From positions 1 through 33,330 of the forward strand of contig WJIJ01000091.1 in NCBI GenBank assembly GCA_014730345.1: a stretch of 33,330 bases of DNA, read 5' to 3'. The translations under genes and the position numbers were made by a program. Source of the stretch: Candidatus Zixiibacteriota bacterium (GTDB taxonomy: Bacteria; Zixibacteria; MSB-5A5; UM-FILTER-46-8). This document shows, piece by piece, positions 1-9,220 of this stretch. The stretch's first letter is position 1, and each line of letters opens with the position of its first letter. A model generated the notes under the pieces. The model did no database searches. It had not been told where the DNA came from and worked only from the letters and a program-made list of their open reading frames with translations.

Positions 1-1655
1 ACAAGGCATGACAGGGCAAAAACGATAGAGGGATAATCATCATCGAGATTGGAGTCCATGTTTATGAGGTATGGCATATTTATTTCCGGGGATTCGGGAA
101 CGCCGTCGCCGTCATCCCATGCCCAGACAGAGCGCACAACGCCGTTGGCCGCGCCATGCCCGGCCCAGTTGACAACGGCATACTGCCCGTTTCTCCATGA
201 GTCGATAAATGCTATTTCGCTAATAGCGGGCCAATCGTAATCGGATATTTCCAGACCCTGTTTTTCGGCGTAATGGTCGATAGTCCATCCGGGCATTAGG
301 TCGTTCTCGATGTGGTGCATGTAATCCGCGCCATCTACTTTCGGATAACCTGAATAGTTTTGATTCGCGAAAAACAGGATTGAACCGGCATGCAACGCGT
401 TGTCTTTCCATGTTCCCCTGTCCTGCTCGAAAGCCGTGATCTTGTTCAGGGCATACTCAATTCTTCCGGGGACATTTGTGGGTATTCTTCCCACGTAAAC
501 TTCGGCGAGGAAGTCAGGGGTGTCTTCTTCATACTCGCCGTAGTAGCCATCCCCGTCAGAATCCCAGGATTCGGTATCGGTATAAGAGAGGTCGGCGTAG
601 TAATAATCAGTAGGGACCTCGCCGCCGAAGTTGAAGGGGTCATAGGGGTAGTAAGTATGATTGTAGGGATCGGGGTAGCAGTAACGCATGGGAATAGACG
701 CGCAGTCTCCCACAATCAGCACATATTCAATACCCCAGCTTACATAATAATCGCGGAGGAAATTACGTATCCTTTCAGCGAGGTCGCCTCCGGGCTGGCT
801 GGCTATTTCATCATCGGAGGTAAAGACTATTTTTAAATCATATCCGAGTGAGGATTTCCAGGGAACAAATCCGGTTGAAATGATGGCGTCATAGAGCTGT
901 TCGGTGGTAATGATTACATAATCGTGGTCCTCTAAGGGCACGGCCATGCTCGATTCCCCCGGCTGGTAAAGTTGTTCTATTTCCGGGAAGTTTATGAAAA
1001 TCCGCGACGCGCGCTCATAGGCCGCGGTGTCGTGTTTCAATAATTCAGCGCGGGCGAATTCTTCGCTTCCGGGCGGGGGCAGGTTATAGTTTATCAGGAT
1101 TTCAGCTGATCGATATAAAGTTAACTTGCCTGTTTGGGGATAATAATCGAAGGGATAAAACGCGGTTGATACATAAGAGTATTTCCTGAGAGTTCCCTTG
1201 CCGGTCAGCTTTCCCCTCATTGCGGGATATGGATTATTCGATTTATAGACTGATTCGTTGTTCTGAATGTATTTTTGTTTCAGCTGTCGATGTTCTTCGG
1301 GGAAAAGAGAAGGAGCGGAGAGCGGTATAACCGGGGGAGTTGGTTTTATGTTATAAGTTCCCTGCAGGGTAATTTCATTAAATCCCCTCACGTCGACAGA
1401 TTCGACGACTGCTCCCGGGGGCAGGGCGATAAGGCAGAGCTTCGCCGGAAGCATCGGTTTGCCGGGGACCATGAGAAAATCGAAATCGTTCATCTCGATT
1501 ACCTGTTTCCCATCCTGGTCAACTATATTGTAGTTGCCGGCATTGATATTAACAGCCAGTTGGTCAGCATGACCTGTTGGGCAAAGAAATAGCAAAAAAA
1601 GTGTTGCTGGGATCAGGGCGAGAAGTGATTCAGGATAGCGGTCGGAAATGGTCAT
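1..1655 (-). CDS. Gingipain-type peptidase (C25 family), 3' end beyond window
   Basis: I translated this by hand from an ATG at 1655 and found it open for 551 codons to the window edge. A GGAGGT ribosome site (1661-1666) lies 5 nt upstream of the ATG. Residues 1-30 look like a signal peptide with a Leu/Phe-rich core. The next ~150 residues resemble a C25 propeptide, including a GTLRKYSYVSTAFYPF stretch. Then follows a caspase-like fold with DYVIITTE, an IVGDC strand and VYVGRIP. The catalytic His is H500 in NWAGHG, and the nucleophile is C550 in FALSC, only one codon from the edge. C25 peptidases are Arg/Lys-type extracellular cysteine proteases usually exported by T9SS, so the missing part should contain the rest of the catalytic domain and probably a sorting domain. 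The gene starts 49 nt after the beta-helix gene stops, so co-transcription is likely. Specificity cannot be read from this part. Confidence 0.88.
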   Translation of the reverse strand, partial: MTISDRYPESLLALIPATLFLLFLCPTGHADQLAVNINAGNYNIVDQDGKQVIEMNDFDFLMVPGKPMLPAKLCLIALPPGAVVESVDVRGFNEITLQGTYNIKPTPPVIPLSAPSLFPEEHRQLKQKYIQNNESVYKSNNPYPAMRGKLTGKGTLRKYSYVSTAFYPFDYYPQTGKLTLYRSAEILINYNLPPPGSEEFARAELLKHDTAAYERASRIFINFPEIEQLYQPGESSMAVPLEDHDYVIITTEQLYDAIISTGFVPWKSSLGYDLKIVFTSDDEIASQPGGDLAERIRNFLRDYYVSWGIEYVLIVGDCASIPMRYCYPDPYNHTYYPYDPFNFGGEVPTDYYYADLSYTDTESWDSDGDGYYGEYEEDTPDFLAEVYVGRIPTNVPGRIEYALNKITAFEQDRGTWKDNALHAGSILFFANQNYSGYPKVDGADYMHHIENDLMPGWTIDHYAEKQGLEISDYDWPAISEIAFIDSWRNGQYAVVNWAGHGAANGVVRSVWAWDDGDGVPESPEINMPYLINMDSNLDDDYPSIVFALSCL

Positions 1656-1704
1656 CTGCAACCTCCATGGAGCTTAGAACCGGTATAAAAATTTCTTTAT
1701 TTCA

Positions 1705-3207
1705 TCACTTCAACAGAATCATCCGTTTGGTGAATGTTTCATCGCCGGCGGACAGTTTATAGAAATAAACGCCGCTGGCGAAATCGGAAGCATCCCAGCT
1801 CACACGGTGAGTACCCGCCTGAAAGTAATTATCGACCAGGGTGGTAATTTTCCTTCCCATCAGGTTATAAATGGAGAGTTCGGTATAATTCCCCCGGGGT
1901 AAATCGAAAGCGAAATTGGTGGACGCGTTAAATGGGTTGGGGTAATTTTGATAAAGGGCGACCGACGCGGGCAATGCCGACGGCGGTTCGTCGACTGCCG
2001 TAGTCGTATCGGTAGCGCCGCCATAGGCGCCCATGTCGCTGTGTTCGGTGCCCAGACCCCAATCGCAGGAGATTAAGTCCTCGTCTATTGACGGGTCGCC
2101 CATGTCGATACAGGGTGAATCATCGGTGTCGCCGCAGTAGGTGGCCATCAGGTGGAAATCATTATTCTCGGGGTCGCGGAATAAGGGGTCGATGTTCATA
2201 TTGCCTTCACCCTGCCAGCCGCCCAAAATATTGCTGTAGGATACAGCCGGCATTCCGCCGGAGCGGGTATCGATTTCATCGGGGCCATCGTTCCAGAAGA
2301 TAGTGTTGATCACCGTCGGCGCAGCGCCATTAAGGCAGAACAGCCCGCCTCCGCTTGAGAAGGCGACATTAGAACTTATAGTATTATTAACGATTGTCGG
2401 GGAGGACGCGTCGCAACATATACCTCCGCCCCAATCGTAAGCCTGGTTGCGGTAGAATACGTTGTTGGTGATAAGGGGATTTGAGGCGACGCACAGGATT
2501 CCTCCGCCCCATAATCCGCCGTCATTGGACCTGATAATATTCCTGGAGATTGTGGCATCGGACGCGCCGTTACAGAAAATGCCCCCGCCGTAGCTCGATG
2601 CACCATTACCCTCGATAACGTTATTTTCGATTATGGGAGCAGAACCGCTCAGATAAATCCCCTGCCCTTCATTGGGGCCGATTATATTTCCGCGGATGAC
2701 CGGGTTGCAGTTAACCAGGCAACAAATGCCGCCGCCCACGCCCGCAGAATTGTTGATTATAATGTTATTTATAATCGTGGGACTGGTGAAGAAACTGCAG
2801 TTTATGCCGCCTCCCAGGCGGTAATGCGGCTGGAACGCCGTACCTATACCGTTGGTAATTGTGAATCCCTGTAATACGCAGTTGGAATTTTCGGCGTTTT
2901 CAAATGTAACCGCGGTAGCGGTATCGGCAATACCGAGGACCGATGTGTCCGCGTCGATTATGGTGTTGTAGATATGCGACGAATCTTCATCATTGATGAA
3001 TTCGCTGGTAAGGAAAATGTTTTTCCCGTAAAAGTTTATTCTTTCGTAGTAGGTACCCTCGGCAACCAGCACCGTATCGCCGGGCGAAGCGGCATTTATT
3101 CCATCCTGAATAGATTCGTAATCGGAAGGAATATTGATAACGGTTGCTGACGCGAACGAGGTGATAAAAATTATAATAACAGATATGATTAAACTACTCC
3201 TCAGCAT
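1705..3207 (-). CDS. Secreted parallel beta-helix protein with T9SS sorting domain
   Basis: The protein has 500 residues when started at the ATG at 3207, which has GGAGG (3215-3219) seven nt upstream; an in-frame start at 3246 lacks such a site. Residues 1-21 form a signal peptide. A DYESIQDGINAA...GDTVLVAEGTYYE segment (~26-54) is the usual opening of pectate-lyase-like right-handed beta-helices. Residues ~90-320 carry many short turns of the type IINNIIINNSAG, GGGIFCNGA and NNTISSNVA, typical of PbH1 repeats. Residues ~415-500 are a type A T9SS domain ([10 protein letters not shown] ... [13 protein letters not shown] ... ILLK). Such proteins are exported and attached to the surface or released; many bind or cleave polysaccharide. 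No catalytic residues for a lyase are evident, so a structural or adhesive role is equally possible. The Cys-rich GGGI(C/F)C turns are a little unusual for an exported protein. Confidence 0.85.
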   Translation of the reverse strand: MLRSSLIISVIIIFITSFASATVINIPSDYESIQDGINAASPGDTVLVAEGTYYERINFYGKNIFLTSEFINDEDSSHIYNTIIDADTSVLGIADTATAVTFENAENSNCVLQGFTITNGIGTAFQPHYRLGGGINCSFFTSPTIINNIIINNSAGVGGGICCLVNCNPVIRGNIIGPNEGQGIYLSGSAPIIENNVIEGNGASSYGGGIFCNGASDATISRNIIRSNDGGLWGGGILCVASNPLITNNVFYRNQAYDWGGGICCDASSPTIVNNTISSNVAFSSGGGLFCLNGAAPTVINTIFWNDGPDEIDTRSGGMPAVSYSNILGGWQGEGNMNIDPLFRDPENNDFHLMATYCGDTDDSPCIDMGDPSIDEDLISCDWGLGTEHSDMGAYGGATDTTTAVDEPPSALPASVALYQNYPNPFNASTNFAFDLPRGNYTELSIYNLMGRKITTLVDNYFQAGTHRVSWDASDFASGVYFYKLSAGDETFTKRMILLK

Positions 3208-3382
3208 ATTACTGCCTCCATTTTCTATTCCCGATTTACATACCATTTATTTAGACGAGATTCGGGGGGCATTTGTTTTGTAAAAGTAAACATATTTTAG
3301 ATATATTGAATTTGAACTTACCATTTACAATATAAGCAATTGCCGGAAAAAACCAAGTTGTTTTCTGGTTAACCGGTATCCG

Positions 3383-3460
3383 GGCAGGTCAGGAGATCTG
3401 CCGGGTACTATGTCATTCCGGCGAGATGTTTTAAAACCATCGTAGGCGGGAATCCATGCC
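3383..3460 (+). repeat. Dispersed palindromic repeats in the 3208-3596 spacer
   Basis: A hairpin GGCAGGTC-AGGA-GATCTGCC (3383-3402) matches, with one change, the perfect hairpin at 33181-33200 and has the same flank (CCGGGYAC). It is followed by a TCATTCC ... GCGGGAATCCATG unit (3411-3460) that recurs at 9085, 9140 and 33022. The rest of this 389-nt spacer is AT-rich next to the beta-helix gene start and holds the terminator at 3555; no gene is seen. Confidence 0.75.
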
Positions 3461-3554
3461 GCCAAGTTCGGGGATTTGGCGGTACAAGTGAATCGAGAGA
3501 CAAGCCCCCGGCTGACTGCGAAATATGGAAGGCTCCTAATAATCCTAAAATAAA

Positions 3555-3579
3555 AAGGGCGGCCACGCGGGCCGCCCTT
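3555..3579 (-). terminator. Rho-independent terminator after the C1 peptidase gene
   Basis: On the minus strand, a 10-bp GC-rich stem (AAGGGCGGCC / GGCCGCCCTT) encloses a 5-nt loop and is followed by a TTTATTTT tract. It begins about 17 nt after the stop codon at 3597. Confidence 0.9.
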
Positions 3580-3596
3580 ACTACGTATACATAAAA

Positions 3597-6449
3597 TTAC
3601 TTCAACAGGGTCATCCTCTTGGTTAATACCTTGTCTCCGGCGCTCAATTTATAGAAATAAATACCGCTGGAGTATGAGGAAGCATTCCACTGAACAGTAT
3701 GTTCTCCCGCTTCCTGGAAAGCATCGACCAGTGTTTCCACCCTTTGTCCCATCAGGTTGAACACTTCGAGTTTAACGCGGCCATCGCCGGCGGTGGCATA
3801 GTTCAAGGTAGTGCTGGCGTTAAACGGGTTCGGGTAGTTCTGGCTCAGTTCGGTCTTAAGCGGTAGAGCATCAGAGCCGTCCTCGAACCATCCGGCGAGA
3901 TTCCACCCATCGGCGCCGTTGTTCAACGGAGTGGTAACGGTGAACTGGAACGAAGCTGAATCAATAACCATCGAAGGATAGTATCCCGCGTAGGCTATGT
4001 AATCGTAAGTTCCCAATGGCGCGAAACCGGGCACCGACTGGCTTACGCCCGGGTATGCCAGAGTTTGGGCGGGAGGAAGCGGGATTCCCTGCCATCTCTG
4101 GAGCGGGCCATACGGCGTTCCGTTAGGCAGTCCCAGCATAATCCATACATCACCGTAGAGCATATCATCGGTATTGTTGGTAAGGTTGCCGCAGAAGCCG
4201 AATGAACCGCCTGCGGGTACTGTAACCGGGTTTTCATGGGGAATCATGTAAATTGATACCGGCGGTTCCCCGGAACAATCTGGGGCTACCACGCTGACGG
4301 CATCGATACCGGCTTCGACCACCGAGCCATCTCCGAGGTCGGATGCTTCGAAGCGTACCTTGACCACGTCATTTGGAGTAACGAAATCGCTTACCCGGAA
4401 GGAACGCACATGCCATCCGGAGACCGTCTGGGGTCCGATGGTATCGACCTGTACCCAGTGGTTTCCATCATCGTTGGAAACGTAGACTCTAAAGATATCG
4501 CTGTTGGGATTATCACCGAAGAAGTTTGTGTACCAGAGAGCGTAGTTGACGCTTGCTTCGAGCCCGGTAAGGTCAAATGCCGGAGATATCAAGTAAGTAT
4601 ACCCGTCGTCGACATCTGAGTTGCCGTAGGTGTTGTCGGTAAGGTAACAACTCCCGGAGCCGTCGTAATCGGTGGGGGGGTCGCCGCGTTCACCGCCGCC
4701 AACCGGAACACCGCGTTCCCATTGCCCGTCGGAGCAATTGTTGACCACAGTCCAGCCGAGGTCGTTTTCGAAATCATCCTCGAAAACAGTTATCATAGCT
4801 GAAGCGCTCAATGCCGAGTATGTATTCTCCGGAGCGCCTTCGGGGTCGGTGATGACCTGCGAGGATTGAGTTTCGGCGCTGATGTAATAGTAGACCATTT
4901 CGCCGCATGTGAAAGATGGGAAGACGGCGTCATAGGTGTTAGCCGAGATAGCCTGCAGGGGTATGGATGTAAAATCACCGCCGGTGCTGTAATGAAGCAG
5001 TCCGGTTCCCGGCGCGGGGGCGCCGGCATTGCCGGTTACTTCCACCCGGAAGGAAGTGCCTCCGTTGGGATCAATCATATCCGGCAGTCCGTTAGGATAC
5101 TCGAAGTTTAAAAGCATTTCTTCGGTGGAAAGGGCTTTGATGCAGAAGTTGGCGGTCGTGTCGTAGTCGACGCCGGAATAATGCAGGTCGAGCCATTGAC
5201 CGCCGCTTTTATAGAAACTCTCCCCGGGGCTGGCGGAGGACTCGACAATCACCCTGTATCTCGCGCCTAACAGTACGGGAACATCGGATGTGCGGTCAAA
5301 CGCTTGCCCGCCGGAAGACAATTGCAGGTAGACATAGAAGCTGTCGCCGGGAGTTAGGGTCAACGGTGATTGAAGCGGTACGGTATGGAAACCGGTGTAC
5401 TGGATTGTGCCGGTAACGCTGGCTAATTCATCGAGAAGCTGACTGCCGTCGAAACGGTCGTAAATTTTCGCGGTATAGGTAACATTGTCCTCGGCGGTGA
5501 AGAAACTAACCGCCTGCACCTGCTCCACCTTTTCCCCGGAGCCCCGGGCGACGAAGGCGTTGAACGCTTCGGTGCATCCGGTGTAGGTGTCGCGCCAGCC
5601 GTGATAATCATGGTAATAGAAGTTGTCGTATTCGGTAGGTACGACATCCTGGAAGGAGATAGCCCCCATCTGGGGATGCTGGCAACAGTGCTTATCATAA
5701 TAGGAAATCCAGAAGTAGCCATCATAGCCCCATGAGCTTCCCCAGCTGTTTTTGCAGAGCCACGCCCCGGGTTGGGGGGCCTGGGTGTTACGGTTGTCGT
5801 CCCAGCCGATAATGGCGATGGCATGGTTGGGATCGAGGTCACTGCTTGGAGGCTGGTAATGGTTGTAGCTATAATCCATAAACTGGTTGTCGTAGCACAT
5901 GCAGGTTCCGAGAACGCCTTCGGTCATGATATGATTTTTAATGGTGTTTATGTTCTCGAGGTTCTCGCCGGCGACGAACCATTCAATATCTGTCGGGTAG
6001 AAATAATGGTAGCTCGGGTCGCTTCGCAGGGGAGGAGAGCTGTAGGATTGTCCATCGATATCGCGTACGGCTCCTTCGCCGCGTGAAAGATAAGCGGAGG
6101 TGACCATGTAGTCCCCGCCGTTATGAACAACGAGACCGCCGCCGGTAGGGGGGTCGGTATCATCGTTATTATGTTCGTTGAAGCCGTTCCACCAGTCAAG
6201 ATGGTATTCGGCAAGGTTGGGTTCGCCCACTTCGCCGGCGGCTGTCCAGTTGCCGGTCATGAGCAGGTTTCCTTCCATGGCGGCCATAGCGCCATGGGTC
6301 CAGCATGTTCCACCCTGCTGGCTTTTTACGGAAGTAACATAGTTTTCACCGCCTACGTCGCGAAGGTCATAACTGCTCGGTTGAGCGTTAAGCATCGCGG
6401 GCAGGGCAAAAAGAATGAAAACCGAAATAAGTAATCGCGCGTTTTTCAT
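3597..6449 (-). CDS. Papain-like C1 cysteine peptidase with lectin-like and T9SS domains
   Basis: The protein has 950 residues. Residues 1-22 are a signal peptide, followed almost at once by the C1 catalytic domain (~25-270). The triad is visible: Q45 and C49 in QGGTCW, H209 in [13 protein letters not shown], and N234 in [19 protein letters not shown]. No I29-type inhibitory propeptide fits before C49, and the usual CGSCW disulfide Cys is replaced (GGTCW). Residues ~275-400 resemble the Lectin_like domain that follows C1 domains in archaeal and bacterial surface proteases. They are followed by an Ig-like segment (~455-560), a jelly-roll-like segment starting DDFENDLGW (~570-725), a beta module shared with the FG-GAP protein of this window (~730-858), and a T9SS sorting domain (~868-950, ending MTLLK). 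This implies a secreted, surface-linked protease. A strong terminator follows (3555-3579). The upstream gap to the S1 peptidase gene also has a terminator, so this is probably its own transcription unit. Confidence 0.92.
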   Translation of the reverse strand: MKNARLLISVFILFALPAMLNAQPSSYDLRDVGGENYVTSVKSQQGGTCWTHGAMAAMEGNLLMTGNWTAAGEVGEPNLAEYHLDWWNGFNEHNNDDTDPPTGGGLVVHNGGDYMVTSAYLSRGEGAVRDIDGQSYSSPPLRSDPSYHYFYPTDIEWFVAGENLENINTIKNHIMTEGVLGTCMCYDNQFMDYSYNHYQPPSSDLDPNHAIAIIGWDDNRNTQAPQPGAWLCKNSWGSSWGYDGYFWISYYDKHCCQHPQMGAISFQDVVPTEYDNFYYHDYHGWRDTYTGCTEAFNAFVARGSGEKVEQVQAVSFFTAEDNVTYTAKIYDRFDGSQLLDELASVTGTIQYTGFHTVPLQSPLTLTPGDSFYVYLQLSSGGQAFDRTSDVPVLLGARYRVIVESSASPGESFYKSGGQWLDLHYSGVDYDTTANFCIKALSTEEMLLNFEYPNGLPDMIDPNGGTSFRVEVTGNAGAPAPGTGLLHYSTGGDFTSIPLQAISANTYDAVFPSFTCGEMVYYYISAETQSSQVITDPEGAPENTYSALSASAMITVFEDDFENDLGWTVVNNCSDGQWERGVPVGGGERGDPPTDYDGSGSCYLTDNTYGNSDVDDGYTYLISPAFDLTGLEASVNYALWYTNFFGDNPNSDIFRVYVSNDDGNHWVQVDTIGPQTVSGWHVRSFRVSDFVTPNDVVKVRFEASDLGDGSVVEAGIDAVSVVAPDCSGEPPVSIYMIPHENPVTVPAGGSFGFCGNLTNNTDDMLYGDVWIMLGLPNGTPYGPLQRWQGIPLPPAQTLAYPGVSQSVPGFAPLGTYDYIAYAGYYPSMVIDSASFQFTVTTPLNNGADGWNLAGWFEDGSDALPLKTELSQNYPNPFNASTTLNYATAGDGRVKLEVFNLMGQRVETLVDAFQEAGEHTVQWNASSYSSGIYFYKLSAGDKVLTKRMTLLK

Positions 6450-6669
6450 CTTTCCTCCATTGCTGTGAGGTTATAAATAGAATATGAAGAAAACGAGGTA
6501 AATCCTACTCTATCAGTCAATTATGCGGGCATCTACCACCCTCAATGAATAATAGTCAATTCATTAAACAATGTCAAGATTGGGGGGAAAGATTTACGCT
6601 TTGATTGAGTAATTCAGGAGGAATGAAGGTATCGGGATAATAAAAGGGCAGGGGAAGCTCAAAAGGGAT

Positions 6670-6698
6670 AGCGGGTTCCACCATTTGTGAAACCCGCT
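6670..6698 (-). terminator. Probable terminator after the S1 peptidase gene
   Basis: On the minus strand, a 12-bp stem (AGCGGGTTTCAC / GTGGAACCCGCT, one T-G pair) surrounds a 5-nt loop, then ATCCCTTTTG. The T-run is short, so termination may be partial. It lies 15 nt after the stop codon. Confidence 0.7.
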
Positions 6699-6713
6699 GA
6701 TTGAGCAAAAAAA

Positions 6714-7976
6714 TTATTTCAGGAGGGAGAGTTTGGCAACGCTGGTCTGGTTGTCGACATTGAGCCTGGCGAAGTATGTACCGCTGGCATAGTTGTCGGC
6801 GTTCCAGTTGACGCTATGGCTTCCGGCATCGTAGTGACCGTTGGCAACGGTTTCAACCAACTCGCCTTTGAGGTTGTAGATATCGAGCTGTATGTTTGCG
6901 GAGTTGGCAAGTTCGAATACCAGGTTGGTGCTGGCGTTGAAGGGGTTGGGATAGTTGCTGAGCAGGGTAGTAGTATTAGGCATGTTTTCGGAAGCATGGT
7001 CTTTTGCCAGTATGCCGTCCTGGATGAAATCGCGGATGTGACCGAACTTGTTCTGGGTAATACGGGTGCTTCCGGTCTGACCGTAACTGCGATGGGATAC
7101 TACGCCGATTGTATAGCCGTGTCCAAGGTAAGCCACGGTATGGCCGCTTCCGCTCTGGCCGCCATAAGCGGCGCGGTTGAAGTACAGGATATAATCGGTT
7201 ACGCTGTCGAAGGTACCGTACCAGTAATACATATACGCGCCGGAATAGGGATATTCGGCAGGGTAGCCGGGATTATGGAAAGTATAGGTCAAATACCTGT
7301 TATCGTATTGGGTCCATCCGTAACCATAATAACCGGTGGAGTTGCCGATGTTTCTGTCCAGTCTGATCATACCCATGTCATGTTCGAAGTTTTCATAGTA
7401 GGTCCAGCCGGTCCAGCTCATAAGCTGGGTGGAATATGCCCTGCCATAGGGGGCATAGCCATTTTCGTACGCGGGAACCAGTTCAATGGATGTAGCCCAA
7501 CCGCCGGCATCGCTCATATAGACGCAGTGCCCCGCGGTAATGGCGTGGTTGTTGTCAATCAATGCCGCCGAACCGACATACTGACCATAGGGGAAGGTCA
7601 TGAAGATTTTGCAGTTTACACGGTAGGGAAAGCTTTCCTGGTTGTAAACGCGAGTCAGTGAAGTGAAATTATCAACCATTCCTTCGCCGTTGAACTTCCA
7701 TTCGCTGTCATCAGGATTGCCGCCAACGTAGTCGTCGGCAAGTCCGAAATCGCCCATGACGCTGCCGGCGGGCATATCGTAGACGGTTTCTTCGCCGGTG
7801 TTGACATCGTAAACGACGATACTGTTTTCAGAGGGGTTGCCGGTGGGGGCTTTATATTCGGGTAAGGGCATGGGCAGATAATCGGCATATTTATCTTTAT
7901 GGATTTTTTCGCCGGCAAAGGCGGCCGCGGTGAATAGCAAGCAGACAGTTAAAATGACGCTAAACAATTTTCTCAT
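6714..7976 (-). CDS. Secreted trypsin/V8-like S1 serine peptidase with T9SS sorting domain
   Basis: The protein has 420 residues with a signal peptide (1-21). A putative prosegment (~22-115) precedes a chymotrypsin-fold domain (~115-315). The triad is clear: H150 in ITAGHCVY, D200 in EHDMGMIRL and S275 in YGGQSGSG. The arrangement is closer to V8/glutamyl endopeptidase-like bacterial enzymes than to vertebrate trypsins. The C-terminal ~80 residues are a T9SS sorting domain ([10 protein letters not shown] ... ASGTYFARL ... LSLLK). The start has a GGAG site shortly upstream. A hairpin at 6670-6698 lies just after the stop. It sits between the C1 peptidase gene and a lipoprotein gene, all on the same strand. 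Substrate preference cannot be told from the sequence. Confidence 0.92.
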   Translation of the reverse strand: MRKLFSVILTVCLLFTAAAFAGEKIHKDKYADYLPMPLPEYKAPTGNPSENSIVVYDVNTGEETVYDMPAGSVMGDFGLADDYVGGNPDDSEWKFNGEGMVDNFTSLTRVYNQESFPYRVNCKIFMTFPYGQYVGSAALIDNNHAITAGHCVYMSDAGGWATSIELVPAYENGYAPYGRAYSTQLMSWTGWTYYENFEHDMGMIRLDRNIGNSTGYYGYGWTQYDNRYLTYTFHNPGYPAEYPYSGAYMYYWYGTFDSVTDYILYFNRAAYGGQSGSGHTVAYLGHGYTIGVVSHRSYGQTGSTRITQNKFGHIRDFIQDGILAKDHASENMPNTTTLLSNYPNPFNASTNLVFELANSANIQLDIYNLKGELVETVANGHYDAGSHSVNWNADNYASGTYFARLNVDNQTSVAKLSLLK

Positions 7977-8340
7977 GATAAGCTCCGTTTTAGACAGGTT
8001 TAGTAGTTGAGGCTAAATTTAAGCCGGATAATTTACGAGATATTTTGTCCTTATCACCTCCTTGTGAGCAGGAAAAGTAGAGCGGTTATTGATGATAGAT
8101 GTATTGTTGATGATGAACATGATTTATCTGGAAAATTAAACTTTCTTCAAAAACATGAATAAACGAAGAGCGATATAAATAGGATTTTCCATTGAGTACG
8201 TATTCACGGCGACAGGGAATATTAAAATTTGAAGCGCTAAAATATTGACAGAGTATCAATGGGGTAATTCTAAATGATTTATGTCAGGAACGTATTAAAG
8301 CATTGTTAAAAGTTGGTAATGCGGTTTTTAAGAATCGGTA
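7977..8340. other. Gene-free spacer between the S1 peptidase and lipoprotein genes
   Basis: AT-rich, 364 nt. It should contain the leader and promoter of the S1 peptidase gene on the minus strand, but no pair of boxes is convincing. No gene, hairpin terminator or repeat family member was recognised. Confidence 0.6.
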
Positions 8341-9012
8341 TTATTTTCCGCCTGATGCTGTGTCATCACCGCGCTGAACGTTGATCTCTTTGCGCTGTTC
8401 GGTTACCGCCTCTTCCCGGGTTTGTTGTTCGGGGCTTTTGTAGTTCAAAACGATACGGTATTTAGTTCCCGCTTTGTTAGCAAGCAGTCCTATTTCGGTT
8501 CCCCCGGAGGTATGCCATCTGCCGGCGATGCGGAAAATACCGGCCTTGCGGGCATCCATGTATTCCGATGTTTCTCCAAGCGATGCTTCGATGCGCTCTT
8601 TCAAAGTATTGAACTTATCGATAACTTCCTGTTCGGTGAAATTTTCGCCATCGCTGAGGATTTCATAACCGGCCTGGGTCAACTCATCGCGGATGAAATA
8701 ATAGGAGATAGTGCATTCGAGCCCGGCTACCTTGCCATTATAGGTAAGACGGTCGCCATAAGGGGTTTTCTTTTCTTCAACGAATTCCGCTTCGGTTTCG
8801 GCCCGGCGGATATCGTCTTTGGAAGAATGCCAGGTAACATTGCGGAAGTCCTTTTTATCCCAGGTAAGCCCTTTTTGACCGGTAGTCTGTTGGGCGTTCT
8901 CAGTTTTGTTTTCGTCGTTATTGCCGCCATTGCCGCAGGAGGTAAAGGAAATTGCCAATACAGTCAGGAGGATGAATATCAGCGGGTATTTTTTAGAAGT
9001 TATATGGTTCAT
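8341..9012 (-). CDS. Putative lipoprotein of unknown function
   Basis: The protein has 223 residues and I do not recognise its family. Residues 9-25 are a hydrophobic stretch ending in FTSC, so C26 is a likely lipidation site, although Phe at -3 is not ideal for a lipobox. A Gly/Asn/Glu-rich linker follows (~27-45). The remainder is charged and seems globular: a first part (~48-75, TWDKKDFRNVTWHSSKDDIRRAE) and a second (~80-190) that contains two strand-rich pieces (LECTISYYFIRDELTQAGY and TKYRIVLNYKSP) around a helix with NTLKERIEASLGE. The TWHSSKDDIRRAE-like start followed by a tracking of YxF...L..AGY is reminiscent of small bacterial periplasmic proteins, but I cannot name one. The tail is polar. 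The gene stands alone between repeat-bearing spacers, which gives no functional clue. Confidence 0.75.
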   Translation of the reverse strand: MNHITSKKYPLIFILLTVLAISFTSCGNGGNNDENKTENAQQTTGQKGLTWDKKDFRNVTWHSSKDDIRRAETEAEFVEEKKTPYGDRLTYNGKVAGLECTISYYFIRDELTQAGYEILSDGENFTEQEVIDKFNTLKERIEASLGETSEYMDARKAGIFRIAGRWHTSGGTEIGLLANKAGTKYRIVLNYKSPEQQTREEAVTEQRKEINVQRGDDTASGGK

Positions 9013-9084
9013 ATCTTAAGCATAGAGCAGATGTGCGCAGAACGCAAGGATAATTTAGGGATAATGGGAGTATCCCCATCCCTC

Positions 9085-9190
9085 GTCATTCCCGCGAGAT
9101 GGCCGAAGGCTATCGAAGGCGGGAATCTATATCCTTGCTGTCATTCCCGCGACGGTGAAGGTGCCCCGCCGCATGGGGCGGGAATTGATT
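9085..9190 (+). repeat. Two tandem GTCATTCCCG-type palindromic repeats
   Basis: GTCATTCCCGCGAGATGGCC...GGCTATCGAAGGCGGGAAT (9085-9130) is followed by a second divergent unit that begins GTCATTCCCGCGA and ends GGGGCGGGAAT (9140-9190). The ends of each unit are complementary. They lie between the FG-GAP and lipoprotein genes. Confidence 0.75.
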
Positions 9191-9220
9191 CTCTCGTGAG
9201 AGGGGAACCTGCCCCTGCAT

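Noticed and set aside
390-836. Plus-strand open frame of 148 codons
   Set aside because: Lies opposite the C25 peptidase catalytic domain, which has the expected His and Cys.
6816-7661. Plus-strand open frame of 281 codons
   Set aside because: Antisense to the S1 peptidase with its complete catalytic triad; no ribosome site.
8245-8250. TTGACA in the spacer before the lipoprotein gene
   Set aside because: No -10 box at 16-18 nt and no gene downstream on the plus strand.
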